64,000 nucleotides of DNA from Cerrena zonata (GCA_038087015.1 JASBNA010000051.1:248001-312000), one strand, 5' to 3'. Shown: positions 1-13,027, counted from the stretch's first letter. Notes: generated by a model from the letters alone, not told the origin. Program-made: numbers and translations.

Positions 1-1979
1 GTGTAATGTTTCCTGTTACTTCATCAACCAACACGTTCGGCCATCGCAAGTCGCCCCAAACCAGTCCTTCCGCATGCAGGATGTTTATGCCTTGGCGCAA
101 AAGTTCGACTTGTCGTTCGTCAGAGAGCCGTATATCGTCCGATTCACCTTCCGCAAAGTCCGTCACTACGACAAACATCCCGACGTCGTCCACTCGTTCA
201 CAGAACCTCAGAGCTGGAGCCAGCGAATTCTGCGCAAGGAGCTCATGGCCTCTTCGACCGTACTTATTTGTGAACTTGACAGCAACCGTTGTCACCTCAC
301 CAGTCTCGCAGTTCTTAGCCTCTGCCTCGAATACAGCCCGGCCAGGGAATTCAGGGACAAGATCTTGAATGTACGTGAGCTGAAAGGTTTCCGTTCCATT
401 CCGATAGCACCGAAAATGAGGGGGGTGCGTCATAGTGATGCTGTGTAACGGCGACTGGGTGACAGGTTTCAAGTCGATGTAGAATTGGCTGAGTTCATCG
501 AGACTCTGTTTGATGATCCGAAGGACTTGCGCAACTTATGAACTCCATGATCGAAACTGGTCCATCTAGTCGTAGAGGGTCGAGGTCCAAGATAAATGTA
601 GTCAGGTGTTAGACGTTGTGTGATAAGTTTGTCTGTGAAGACAGCACCGCTGACAGTCAGATACGGCCCCGCCCAGCCAAGGAGCAGTGTTGGACAACAA
701 GACGACTGTCGCGTATGCAGTAGCTGGTATAGAAAATATCAACGCGAGCGGGGTTCAAGTTAAGACAAGAGATTACCTCGTCAGAAGTAACCATTGCCAC
801 ATAATCGCATTCAGCCCGTGTGAGAGGATCCGAGTGTCCTGTCCCCAGTTCGTTCTCCATTTCCTCGAAGCTGAGAATGCCGAAACTACCATTGGGCAAA
901 AGGGGGCAAGTGACCTTCGAGTAGCGGTCGGGTGTCATGATCATCGGTGTGCCTTCGATATGATATAGGATTTTCTCGTGATGGCGCATGTCTTTACGCC
1001 AGATTTTCTGAAGGGAAGCATATGCATGTCTTCTGTCGTTCTTACATTCGTAAATCTCGTTGGCTACCATAAAGAGACATGCTGCTTGGCATAATTCGTC
1101 GGAGTCGAAATCAAAGTTTTCTAGTGGCTCCGCCATCTTCGCGCAGAATTTTGCGAACACGGGATGATACATCCCGATAGGAGGGCAAGAGAATTTGATA
1201 GGGCGGTTGTTGAAGACAGCGTCTTTGCGACTTTCCTTTTGAATGTGCACGTAGTTGCTAATTTTGGCATCAGTAGATGGAGAATCGCGCATACCTGCTG
1301 CCTCAAGGACGGCTTCACGGGCTTGAAGAAGGCGAGAAACAGAGGTTCGGAAATCGACAAGCTGGTACGTACAATTTCATTCGTCAGATTCATCTTCAAT
1401 GGTCATTTGCACCAGCTGACGCGGATGCATCACGGCTTACAGTGCAAGATGATAGGTTAGATTGATATCGTATTAGGAGGGGTTACCCACAGTAGACTGC
1501 AACTATAGGTAGGTCTTGTAATATTCGCCTGTTGTAAAGTTTCTCCGCCACGGGGAAGAGAGCATGCCCTTCCAATGACTTGACTCGAGAGGTTATTTAC
1601 CCAGGCGGACATCTCTCCTTTGGTCTTTCTGTTCCAGTTAATATCTGGTTGAAGGGTTTCCTTCAGCTGCGAGAGATCCGCCTGTCTTTCAGAATGTTTA
1701 CAAGGACAAGCGGTGATGTTGTCTTACCTCGTATAAAAGCAGACTAATGCGGCTATCTGGTCCTATAGTGACATCTCGATTGCGAATATAGGGAAGAATG
1801 TGGTCGTACAGCTCATTCATCGATGCGGTAGGGGGTAGTCGAGCAAACACGTCCAGAATGAATTCATATTCCTGAAAAGCATCGCGAGGACTCTGCGTCG
1901 TTGATCTGAGCGTCGCACTCTGTCGGACTATGACAACATTATAACCCTCCCTAGCCATGATCGACAAAAGTTCAACCAT
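1..1979 (-). pseudogene. Kinase-like protein gene, 3' end outside window, apparent frameshift
   Basis: The minus-strand reading gives an eukaryotic kinase-like fold. The segment at about 450-1 carries a VAVK lysine and a catalytic loop reading HAEGLVWGDLRWPNVLV, where the usual HRD is WGD. Upstream exons (777-1361) carry a conserved fungal block with PIGMYHPVFAKF. The model is exons 1728-1979, 1487-1681, 777-1361 and 723 to beyond position 1, with GT-AG introns of 46, 125 and 53 nt. The first two exons are less certain and could be a separate gene. Near 533 the frame must change by one base to join KLITQRLTPDYIYLG to AQVLRIIKQSLDEL. No intron fits there, so I see a 1-nt deletion or a sequencing error. 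The gene is cut by the window start. It differs from the FunK1 genes further right, because its loop has the DLRxxN form seen in other agaricomycete kinase-like proteins. Substrate is unknown. Confidence 0.55.
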
Positions 1980-2294
1980 CCAAGGTTACAAGAGTGTGAG
2001 TATGAGAGATGCGGACGCGAGAATTAGAGTTGGGATCTTGGAAATTGATTGTAATGACTCGGTCGGCGAAGAATAAAGAATAGCCGCGGGATTTCAACAT
2101 TTCACGCTCACCAGCGCGAGCGATCGATACCATCCGTGACTGTGCAAGCCATTTCAAGTCCAGACAAAGTGACGTTCCTATCGAGAAAAAAATCTGCGTG
2201 CTAACATGACATCGACTGTGTGTATTTATCGCTACTGAATTTGAACACACGACGGACAACAAACACACACCGCATTAAGAAAAGGAGTAGCTTC

Positions 2295-2976
2295 CTACCA
2301 CTCCGACCATAAAGGCATACGGAAAGTAGCAATGTCATGATAGTTCTTACCCTCCTTCCGTTTGATCTTGACAGTTTCCCCCTGAACCACTACATAGCTC
2401 TGCATACCATCCGGACAAGACTCCAGCATTCTGAAGCACTCCTCAAGCGATCTCAGCTGTACAAGGGGAACATAATGTCCAGGCATATCCTGCCACAGTG
2501 TATAATCAGGAGGGGTATTGACGGGTCTCCCTTGAAGTCGGTCGTAGAATCCAAAAGAGAACTGGGATATATCCTTGAGGTCTCCGCCCCAGATACGCAG
2601 AGAATACCGCTCATCGATATCGTAGTACACAATCTTCTCGCCTTCGAAAGGCTGACGCTGAAGAGAAACATATGTATGAGTGACACGTCCGAGAATAGAT
2701 GGTGTGTAGGCCACTCACTCCAATTGCCTTACAACGCTGAACAGGCGGCGCGTTCGGGTTTGGTGGAAGGCAACCAGTAGCTTGATACAATTCGGTGAGA
2801 GTCTTGGCGGCCTCTTCTAAGGATCCGTGCATGCTTTTGCACATAAAGATCAACATTTCCTTGCTCTGGGTTGGATAGGTCCGTTGGAAGAGACCAAACC
2901 ACGGTAGACTCAGGTAGTACTCTTCAGAACGATTTTGAGGAAACGCGAATTGGTCATGGTCGTTATTGTCAGACAT
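2295..2976 (-). CDS. Hypothetical protein, 206 aa, two exons
   Basis: Exon 1 is 2719-2976 and exon 2 is 2295-2657, separated by a 61-nt intron with GTGAGT donor and CTTCAG acceptor; the frame is kept across the junction. The start MSDNNDHDQF at 2976 is chosen; an in-frame ATG 20 codons upstream (3036) is possible. The product is soluble, with no signal peptide or membrane segment. Its second half is rich in aromatic and charged residues (for example RYSLRIWGGDLKDISQFSFG). I do not recognise a family. It lies upstream of and parallel to the kinase-like gene at 1-1979, with about 315 bp between them. Confidence 0.6.
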
Positions 2977-3036
2977 AGCGTAGAAGAGTTGAAACAAAGG
3001 ACGGAGATAGACAACAGCTACAGTGAGGAGTGGCAA

Positions 3037-3953
3037 GAAGTACGCGTATGGTCACAGTTTTGCTACTGGGAGGCAAGATATACCGTGACCGTGGCACTAC
3101 ACGTTCCTACCACGTTCAGTGGTCCCGTTCTCGTTCTCGGACGTAGTCACTAATGATCGTAAACATACCTCGTGTTCGGACATAAGACAAGACATAGATG
3201 AGGCGAGATAGACCAGTGTGCTATTATACATATGGTCGCAGGATCATAAGCCTTCTACCTTATAAATCAAACATTACCATGATGTATCCCAAGTCAATCT
3301 GGTGAATTACGTATAACTCTGCCTAGCCTTAAATTGAAACGCTTTCCAACCCCAAGCTGAACGAACTTACCTCACACATCTCATCTCAAACGACCAAACA
3401 AGCATGAATCATGTACGTGCAAGGTATCATGGATTGTGCATGCAAAAAAAAAAACGACCAAGAAAAAAATGCCAACTCTCAAGGATGCAAAAGGAGAAAA
3501 AAATACTAACGACGACGAGGTGCGGAGGTTTACAAATACGAATACAGAAAGTACTGTAAAAAAGAGAGAAGAAAGAGAGAAGAGAAAAAATACCGATTTC
3601 GAGATACCGGGGGGAGAATTGCTACGATAGAACGATAGGACCGGAACTGGGCCAACTGACAGAATTGTGAATATGTGTAATGCTGAGGAGGGTGCGAAGT
3701 GGATTGGATGGGTGGATGGGTGGATGCAAGAGGATGTATGGATATTGTGTATGTGACGAATGGACGAAGGTTGGGTTCTACAAAAAAAGAAAAAAAGCAG
3801 AAATACGAAACATGAGTGTGCAAATTGTTCGGATGATGGGTAGAGTAAACGGTTAAGTGTGACATGCGAGGGTGGATTGCGAGCGATGAAGAAGAAAGTA
3901 GATTGTGGCGATAACAACGAGAAACGTACAAAAAAAGCTTTTTTTTTATACGC
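3037..3953. other. Intergenic, probable 3' UTR of wc-1
   Basis: No coding potential is convincing here. The stretch nearest 3953 is A-rich on the plus strand (T-rich as transcript), as expected for the 3' untranslated and terminator region of the minus-strand wc-1 gene. The part near 3040-3380 would hold the promoter of the 206-aa gene. Confidence 0.4.
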
Positions 3954-6900
3954 TCACTCTCCGTCCCCAGTAGCATCCCAAGGTCTCTTCAAATGCGACG
4001 AATACGAATACGTCTGCGCTCGTCTCCTCTCTTGTTCCTGATACTGATGCGAATATCCTTGATTATGCTGTTGAGGATGCGACTGGAGATGCTGTTGTTG
4101 ATGATGTCCGGGATGGACCTGAGCGTGCGGTGAATGTGAATGTTGATGATGTTGCGGAAGTTGCGTGTACGCCCTCATATGTGTCTGAGGTTGCTGGTGA
4201 TGATGATGTTGCGATTGAGAAATATACGGCATCTGCTGCATATGCGCATGTGACAGACCTCCACTCCTCGGTACAGGTAAAGGCATCGACAACGAGACGG
4301 GTAAATGTTGATGCGTGTGTGAAGTTGACCTCGGTGCTGATCTCGATATCTGCATCGTCGGTGGTACAGGTGCAGGACTCGGAGTCGCCCATCCACCCAT
4401 ACTCATACTCGCACCTACACCAACACCCATACCGATGTTGTTATACTCACCGCTCGTACTTGTCCCGACAGCAGAAGACGAGGACAACATCTCTGTATCG
4501 TATCGATGCAACAACACCGGTTCTCCCTCCTGTGCACGTCCTCCACTACTCATCGGTCTCTCTCCACCTCCACCACCACCTCCAGGCCCAGTATCCAAAC
4601 TGGGAGGATTCGAATCTGCCGTCGAGGGTGGTAAATCCCCATACCTCGGTTCGATCCCAAGTTCCTCCTCAAGCTCTCTAACCTCCTCCACCAACCGCTG
4701 GTTCGTATACTTTAGTTGCTGAAGCTCGTATTGCCAAGAAGTATCTTTTGAAGGATCGATTTCCGCAAACACATCTTCAGAAGCAGCATGTCGCCTTGAC
4801 CCGATCTGCGCGGACGAAGGGGATGGACTATCGGATACGGATATGGCGCTATGCTGGAATGATCCACTCGAAGGGGATACGACTCGCACATGACAGACAA
4901 TCGGTCTCGAGGGATTATTTTGCCCTGCGACCGAGCCTAGCGAGGTATACGGTGCCGACGAGGGGGTTGAATCCCCAGCAAGAGGCGTCGAAGGAGAGGG
5001 TCTAAAGAAAAGCACTTTGACTGAAACGACCCCACCATCCTTCTTCCCCATCTCACACTCGACCATCTGAATCTCGCACCTCGGATTATTCTGCACGCTC
5101 AACAAAGTCTGTTCCAACATCTGCTTCTGCGGCTGATTCTGATTCTGAGGATCACCAGCAGCAGAGGAAGATGAGGAGGAAGACGAAGGGACGAGATCGA
5201 TGATCGGCCGTCCGATCACTTCACCTGCTCCCCATCCAAGAACGTACCGAATAGCACTAGCGACAAACAGAAAAGTCCCATGTCGGCTGAGAAGACCCCA
5301 GAAATCGGTAAACTCCGCGGGACTCGCATGTTGGTCGACTTCAGCGGGGGATGGGTTTGTCGAGGGGATATGTCTGGTGATTTGCCCCCAATGGAGAGTG
5401 GGCATCCGTCGTACACGACCACTGAGAATGATGGCCTTTCGACCTTTTCCCGGTTCGATATGCAGTCTTCCTCTCGACTCGAGCCAGACATACTCCATAG
5501 CCCCGTCTGCCGTCTTGGCTTTAATCCTGAAGAGCAAATCGACGACCTTGGCCGACGCACACTGAGTCCCAGAGCCAGAATTCGAGTCGGGAGATTGGGG
5601 GTTGACGAGAGAAGTAGCGGATAGAGCAGCGGCGGTTGCAGCTGCATGAGCAGCCGTCGAAGATTCCTTGAGTTCTCGCATGAGGGGGACGACGTCTGCC
5701 GGATGAGCAAACTCGTTGATGGATTTTCCGACGAGTTCCTCAGGTCCGTAGCCGAGTATCCGCTTGACGTTCGGTGCGACGTAGAGGAATGCACCTTTGA
5801 GAGAAACGACGTGGACAAAGTCGCCTGGAATCATCTGGAGCAGTAACAAGTGAAGAAGCTTGTTTCCATCGTACGGATCAGAAGACGTGCGTTCAGACGT
5901 CGAGCCGTTGTTCGATGAGGAGAGGGGGGATAGTGAAGTGGTGGCCAAGGCAAGAGGGATAGAGGTGGTGAATTTAGGATCGGTAAGCATAGCTCTGAGC
6001 TGTTTCGAGGCACCACTCATGAGCGCACTATTTGTCCTCCAGTCTTTGAGACTCGGGCCCGCAGTAGGATGGTCAGGATGACTGTAGTTGAGAATATACG
6101 TTCCGTCACGTAGCTTGTTCAAGATGGCGTTCGGCTGTTCAGTGAGGTCGACCTGGAAGCCAACATAATATAGACTGTCCTCCGCTTCTTCCGGGACATC
6201 AGTGACACCGCCTGGGACAGGGATGACTGTGATCAAGTTGACGAATGCGGCGCCACCTTTTCGATAATTGATCAGAGAGGTTTGACACTCCTTGTTGCTG
6301 ATCACTGCATTCCTGAGCTGGTTGACAGCGTCTGGACTAGTGTCTGTTCGCTCGTCCCCCTTGTTGACATTTCCTTCTGGATGCTGCAGGAAGCGGCAGT
6401 TTCGATTGATGACTTCACTCTCCGTGTATCCGGTCAGACGACAGAAGGTCGGACTGGCATACACAATGGGGTTATCGAATCGACGGGAATCAGTAACGAC
6501 AAAGGAGCATGACATGTCCACCGGACCCAGCACGATTTTAGGGTTTGGGCGAGTAGCAACTCGACTGAGGATGCTTAGAAGGTCAAAGCCAGACGCCGAA
6601 TAGACAGGCAGACCCAGAGGTGAAGGTGTGACGAGCGTCTGAGGATGTGATGGAGGAGGTGGGAGGGGTGGAGAGAACCTGTATTCTGCAGACGATTTGC
6701 GAGGGGCATCGTATGAAAGCGAGAGAGAGGCTTGAGAAAAGTGGGGAGGGAAGCTGGTTGAATGGGATGCACTAGGCGTGAGCGATGATTAGAGCAGGAG
6801 CAGTATATAGACAGAACGAACGTACAGGGAAGCGACGGCGGAAGTGGCGGCCCAGGATGCGGAGAAGGCGTCTGGGGTGGGGAGAAGACCGGTTGGAAGG

Positions 6901-7094
6901 ACTTCGGCACCACCACCTGGTGCGACGGTAGGCCCCATCATGAGTTGGGGCACTTGAAAGTGGACATTGGTGCTAAAGACATCGGGGGTGTTGTTGGCAG
7001 AGGGATCGCGGGCGTTACTGCTAAAGTCGAGATTGTTTTGGGAATCATCGTGCTGCAATTCGGGCGTATCTGACAGATATCGCTCGAAAGGCAT
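3954..7094 (-). CDS. wc-1: White Collar-1 blue-light photoreceptor (LOV/PAS protein)
   Basis: Two exons (6826-7094 and 3954-6771, 54-nt intron) encode 1,028 aa. A LOV domain spans about residues 170-290; its flavin-binding loop reads NRNCRFLQ with the photo-active cysteine near residue 215. Two further PAS domains lie near 405-545 (FLYVAPNVKRILGYGPEEL) and 577-720 (FLFVASAIRYVLGWGAGEV). A short coiled-coil-like helix follows near 765-795. The tail is very rich in His and Gln and ends close to KRPWDATGDGE, a basic patch shared by basidiomycete WC-1 proteins. As in other basidiomycetes, and unlike Neurospora, there is no GATA zinc finger, so DNA binding would depend on the WC-2 partner. In the family this nuclear complex senses blue light and drives light-induced genes and fruiting development. 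The start at 7094 is the first ATG of exon 1; the upstream 5' UTR was not resolved. Confidence 0.93.
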
Positions 7095-10000
7095 TGTGTA
7101 TGGGCGAATGCAAGAGGGAGAATGGCTAAGGAAAAGAAGGGAAATAAGATGGAGAGAGTAGAGAAAGTGAGAGGTGTGAACTAACGGATAGCGTGATGGC
7201 GGTAGAGGACTTTGTTTAGTAAACTAACGCTGATCGGCTAGGCGATGTATGCGGCTGCAAGGGACGGATGCGATGAGTCGTGCATTTAATGGCCGGACGA
7301 GAAAAAAGGAAACATACATGAGCCGAAATATATGGACGGTAGAGGATAGTTGGCAGTGGAATCTGATGTGTGTGGGATTGACAAGAGAGAGGGAGAGATG
7401 GAATGACGCAACATACGAGATAAGGTGGTGAACGGAAAATGGTGCAGAGATCTAGACCGACGGACTGGGTTGTCGGAGATGGGACAAGGCGAGGATAGAC
7501 GCATGCACTCACGCAGACGGCGGTGGGCTAATGAGAGTGCAATTTCGGATTCCGGGGATTAATGTGACGTTGTAAACAAGCAAAGCAGGCCAGTCCAAGC
7601 AAACGCTAGTGCACGAGGCGGGCGGAAGCAAAAGAGGCAAGAGGGTTGGAGGCAGTCGAGGACGATGAGGAAAGGGCTGTCGACGGTGGCGGGGGGACGA
7701 ATGACGGTTGTCGGGGATGTCGGGGAGGGATTGGGTTGGTGGAGGAGGGGGCGGAAGAAAGAGGGGACGGGGACAGGGACGGGGGCCACGATGCCTTCTA
7801 CTAAAGGCAGCACTCTTGCCTTATTAGGACAAGACGCTCCCCTCCCGTCCTCTTCCCTCTCTGTCCTCTTTCCGTGATTTTCGCTCCTTCAGATTCGCGC
7901 TCGTCCCCTCTGACGCACACACCCAGGCCATCGTCCGCCGCTGTACATCCCCCCCTCCTCGCCATGCCCCGTGCTGAGGTCTGATGGAAAACAGACTCCC
8001 ATATTGCGCTCAGCGAATCATCCCCAATTCCAATTCCGTGAGACGCACTGGGTTATCAGATACGCTCGGCATTCTGTCCACAATCCGCCTCGCTCTCTCG
8101 CCGCTACACTTTCAATCTCTTGTACGTATAGCATCATCCACCCGTCTCCAATCCCATGTGCTCTTTTCCAATTCCATCCTCTTGTGTTTATCAAATCGTC
8201 CTTTGAAATGCAAATGTCATCGCCTACCGTCCACCAACGTTCCTGCATTCAGTATTCTCGTTACATACTCACCTCTCCCCAATACCCCAAGCCCTCCATC
8301 CTGCCAGTGCCTACGTGCCTTCTGCCGTTATAACCGTGCCTGATCACACCTCCTAAATTCCCCCACAATTTCAAACACCCCTCCCATTCAGTACGAAACG
8401 TGCCAAACACGCAGCTTCTACGGTTGCAGTTGCCAGTCACCATACATCATCATACTTGGTGTGCAAATCATCACGTTCGAACACCATCTCCGTACGGGCG
8501 ACGACAGCATCAAGCACTGGAGTTGATTCCAGATCCAGTTTAGCGTGGCAGACGACATTGGCAGTTCCTCCACGAATGCGCGCGCCATGCCAGTGAGATG
8601 AAGGTGCGAAAACACCAAATAGAAAAACAAGGTTTGACAGATGGCTTGACAGCTTTGACAGGCGTCTCCGTGCTCGCTACTGGCCTGCGTTCCATCAGTG
8701 CTTCCTTTCGAATCCTTTGCGGCTCAGGTCTGTGATACTTTGATCTCAGGGTGTGATGCCGCGATAGCTAAGTACATCATTTGCTTTGCGTGGTTTGCGT
8801 ATGTGGTATCATGAATTATACCCTCGATAATCCTTTTCATCGAGAGAGAGGAGAATGTATTCTCGACATAGGGATGCAATACGCGTTTGTTTAGAGTTTG
8901 TGTTCTTCTCCATTTTCGGCTGGAACATCAATCTTACCGTTCCTTTTTTCTGCCCTGGTTTGTCACTTCCGCACCAAAAAATTTAAATTAAAATGCAAAA
9001 AAACCAAAAGTCGACGGATTAGGGTCTCGATTCCCTTTGTGGCGTCACACTCTCGTACGTTTAGCATTGACTCAGGGTCAGCTTTCCTAACACCCGCAGC
9101 ATCGCTGTCGACACAAACGCAACACTCGGACATCCAAACCCAACGTTTCATCCCGCCGGCTTTCTCGACTCCGTGTGGATGAATTACTAGGTAAGGACAC
9201 GATTGACCCACGAAACTTTGACAGCGACATATACGACACGCGTACGGGGATGATAGACGTTATTGGATTGGGACTCGGGATTGGACCTGGGATTGGGTTG
9301 GGTGTCTCCGGCGTTCAGACAATTCATCTAATTCATAAAGCTTGTCAAATGGAATTTGGAAGCCTTGGGTCCCCTCCTACTCCGAGGAGATCAGAGTCTG
9401 GACGTGATGCTCGGATCCCTCAAGTGAACACGATGTCCTTTTTTGGGGCTCGTCTCTTGGGTTCAGGCAGCTCGTCTCATTACGCCTACGACTGGCTTCT
9501 GAGGCCTGAGGTACTGAATTACGATTACCTGTTGTACGGTTGGTATGGATATGTTTGTATTTACGAATTAATCTCACCTGTCGTCTGGTCTCGTCCGTTT
9601 CGAATCCATCATTCCTCCGGAAAACTCTATACCCGCTTGCTTCTCCTTCAGATCTTCTTGCTTGATCCATACGTAAGGGGCTAACGACTCTCGAGGTACA
9701 TGTACATGCGGTACACCCCCTCGTCTTCTCTAATTTATGTTGTACATAGATGTCTATCATTTAATCAGGGACGGGGTGAAGAAGGGCAGGGACGAGAGAC
9801 GAGGACGGAAGAGGATAACGTTAATTAAAACCACGGTTCCATTTTGATTTAATGTTCGTGGTTTGACGGTATGCGAGGATGGGATTTGGAAGGGGGGTTG
9901 CTTTTCTTCGGGTCTGGGCTTCTGACTGTGAGCTTGGAGTTGGATATTTGTCCATGTTGCTCAGCAGTGAGTTCTCAACTCTAACTCTATCCCTATAGCC

Positions 10001-11440
10001 CTACGGCTCTCGACCCTTCTGACCATCTATCTCATCTAACTCATCTGACCAACTGACCATCCCTCGACCCTTGGCTCTCAACTCTTCATCTTTATCCCCT
10101 TTAACTCCAACTCGAATCATAATCACCAACATACCATCCCTCCATCCCTCCATCCTTCCATCACGACCCAAGAAAGCGGGAAAACACCGGGAACGCACCC
10201 ACAAATGGCAAATGTCTATTAAACGTAAATTAAAAAAGCCGCCACACACGGGGCTTCGAATTCCATGCGTTGTTCAGGCTGCTTTGACGGATTCGCATTC
10301 GGTGTGATATAAATATATACCTAATGTGTTGGGTTTATCATTGACGTCTGCAACTTGATGTGTTGACTACGACTACGACGTATAGCATTGCGTAGAGGCT
10401 TTCCGGGGTTTTCTCTTGCGGTGAGTTGCTCGTTCTGTCTGTCATCCGAGTCTAACACGTCGGAGCTTCATTCGCACAGATCCTCCGTTGCGTTTCTAAC
10501 AACCTAACCGACCCTAGGCTGCCGCCGGCCCCAGAAAAAAAAATCGTAAGCGTAAGACACGCGAATCTCGACTGTCCAATCCTCCGGGGACTAAATTACG
10601 CAACCCCATCCGAAAAACCAAAACCCTAAGCGGGAACGAAGTCCAAGAAGGAATCTGGTTGCCTCTTTTAGAGATGCCGCAACTCGAACGCCATTGGGTT
10701 GGGTTTTGAGTTCTGACAAATGATGATATGTTGTGTTAGAGTTCTGGTTCTGTTCATGTGTTCGAGAATTTACCTCCGTTTGTCATAGACCCTTCTTGGG
10801 TGGAGGTCACGGTGAGATCGGATGGAGATGGAGATGATTGTCGTTGGGTCTGGTGAGTATGCAATTGGGGAAGCGGTGTAGATTTTTGGTAGGGGAGTGT
10901 CTTTTACCTGTTCGGACTTGAGGCATTTCGTATTTCGTCGTGATGACATTCACTGCTTTCTTTCTTCGTTCCCTCTCTGCCTTTTTGGGTCAAAATTTCG
11001 TGTTCCCCATCTTTTTAGGGCGGAGATTAAAACGCCCTTCCTTTACATTCTTACCACCGGACTTGGTATTGGTACGACCACGCTTCGTAACAAGATTCGA
11101 GCTATTTGTCCATTCCAGATTTTACGTCTACGTCCATTTGTATATCCCGCGGTTTGAGTTCCTGGCTCATGACTTGGAGTCTAGCCCTTAGAGATATGTC
11201 TTCATAGCCATGTAGATATCCCCGACAGAATACAAGATCTTCATTTCGTAAGGATTTGTATCTCTTGGCAACGTTCAAGTTGGGGAATTGAGTCGCTGCG
11301 TACTTTTACTTTGATGAACTGATAGTTAGGTAGTACTGGTTTGAACATATACATATCTAACGGTGTTTCACAGCGTGCTTGAGATCCATCCGCTGGTGAG
11401 GGGATCGGACCCAAAAAAAACCAAACTCAAGAGTCAACAA
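7095..11440. other. Gene-poor region upstream of wc-1
   Basis: About 4.3 kb without a gene I can support. The longest open frames (for example 9175-9684 plus) have low-complexity or unconserved-looking translations and no plausible splice partners. The part next to 7094 should contain the wc-1 promoter and 5' UTR. Short pyrimidine-rich and CCATCC-type simple repeats occur near 10,130. Confidence 0.4.
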
Positions 11441-12700
11441 CACTGGGTATAATCCAGTAGTTTTACTTAGAAAAAAATGTGGGTAAGTTTGTGTCAAGAT
11501 GTTTAAACTGTCACACACTTTATGTAATTAAAAAATAAAATAAGATTCAAAAATTATACTCAATCTTCTGAGCACCCAAGATAGTTGAAAAACTCAAACA
11601 TCACTTATGTTTTTTTCCAACATCATAACCTGAATTAAAATCCCATTTTTTAATTTATCAAATTGTACAAAAAACACACATTTCATTTTTAATTTATTTT
11701 TTGTGGCTTTAAAATTCTGAACAAAATTCATACTCTTGCTTCATAATTTAGACAGTAAGATTTGTTCTAAAAAGTCAGAGTTTTCTCAGCACTTGTCAGG
11801 TCTAAAGATTCTAGACAATGTTTGAAACTTTGTGCAGTATTTTATCACTCAAAATTCTGACTCTTTAACCCATTTTTTGATAGTAAAACATGTCCCAAAC
11901 TGCAGACTTTTTATGTGGATATTTATCTAACTTTACATAACATTTGTTCCTGAAAAGGTTTCTACAAAAAGACAACATTTGGTCACACAATTTCTGCAAG
12001 ATTTTGTTTTTCAACTATCTTTGAGTTTTGTCCAACAAACAATCCTTGACTGACTGTCAGTCTATCAGTAGTTGGTTAGCTGGTCAGTCAGTCAAGGATT
12101 GTTTGTTGGACAAAACTCAAAGATAGTTGAAAAACAAAATCTTGCAGAAATTGTGTGACCAAATGTTGTCTTTTTGTAGAAACCTTTTCAGGAACAAATG
12201 TTATGTAAAGTTAGATAAATATCCACATAAAAAGTCTGCAGTTTGGGACATGTTTTACTATCAAAAAATGGGTTAAAGAGTCAGAATTTTGAGTGATAAA
12301 ATACTGCACAAAGTTTCAAACATTGTCTAGAATCTTTAGACCTGACAAGTGCTGAGAAAACTCTGACTTTTTAGAACAAATCTTACTGTCTAAATTATGA
12401 AGCAAGAGTATGAATTTTGTTCAGAATTTTAAAGCCACAAAAAATAAATTAAAAATGAAATGTGTGTTTTTTGTACAATTTGATAAATTAAAAAATGGGA
12501 TTTTAATTCAGGTTATGATGTTGGAAAAAAACATAAGTGATGTTTGAGTTTTTCAACTATCTTGGGTGCTCAGAAGATTGAGTATAATTTTTGAATCTTA
12601 TTTTATTTTTTAATTACATAAAGTGTGTGACAGTTTAAACATCTTGACACAAACTTACCCACATTTTTTTCTAAGTAAAACTACTGGATTATACCCAGTG
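11441..12700. mobile_element. Foldback element with 616-bp identical arms, CACTG ends (CACTA-like)
   Basis: Positions 11441-12056 are repeated as an exact reverse complement at 12085-12700, as far as I can check base by base, with a 28-bp central spacer (12057-12084). The ends read CACTGGGTATAATCCAG, itself a small hairpin. The element is flanked on both sides by CAA (11438-11440 and 12701-12703). CACTA/CACTG termini with a 3-bp target duplication are the marks of the CMC (EnSpm/CACTA) DNA transposon superfamily. The arms are AT-rich, unlike the surroundings, and contain no long open frame, so the element is non-autonomous. Each arm also holds a subrepeat around AGATAGTTGAAAAAC in opposite orientations near its two ends. 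Arm identity points to recent origin or gene conversion. Confidence 0.85.
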
Positions 12701-13027
12701 CAAAAATCGCTTGCTTGAACTTCCCGTCCTTCCCTCACAGCCACAGACACTGTCATGATCAAGATCAGACGCGGGATGTCACATCCTCACGTGTCTGTGA
12801 CCGCGGTCATTTAGGGACGTGAATGTGACGGCGAGTTGTTGAGTGGAGAGGTCGGTGAGAGTGTGAAAGTCGTCTGTCGGCTATTCCATCCTTCGACCCG
12901 AACCACGCTTTGTCTCTAGCTCCAACGACATAACGACGACTGCTCTTTACTACCCCGTCAGAGGGACCACTATCGTTTACGCTAGAGCTGGTGGATTTGA
13001 AGAGTCGGAAGAAATAAATGCGAGAGG

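Noticed and set aside
7971..8343. Two overlapping frames of about 120 aa in the wc-1 upstream region
   Set aside because: They overlap in different frames over pyrimidine-rich sequence and show no domain or codon pattern of a real gene.
9175..9684. 169-aa plus-strand open frame
   Set aside because: The translation is partly a Gly/Leu/Ile simple repeat and otherwise resembles no protein. There are no splice partners, and the opposite strand has a similar-sized frame, so I treat it as chance.
11441..12700. Foldback element as an assembly or library artefact
   Set aside because: Artificial inverted duplications rarely end in CACTG on both sides with an identical 3-bp flank and unique sequence beyond. 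A transposon explains this better, though only long reads can settle it.
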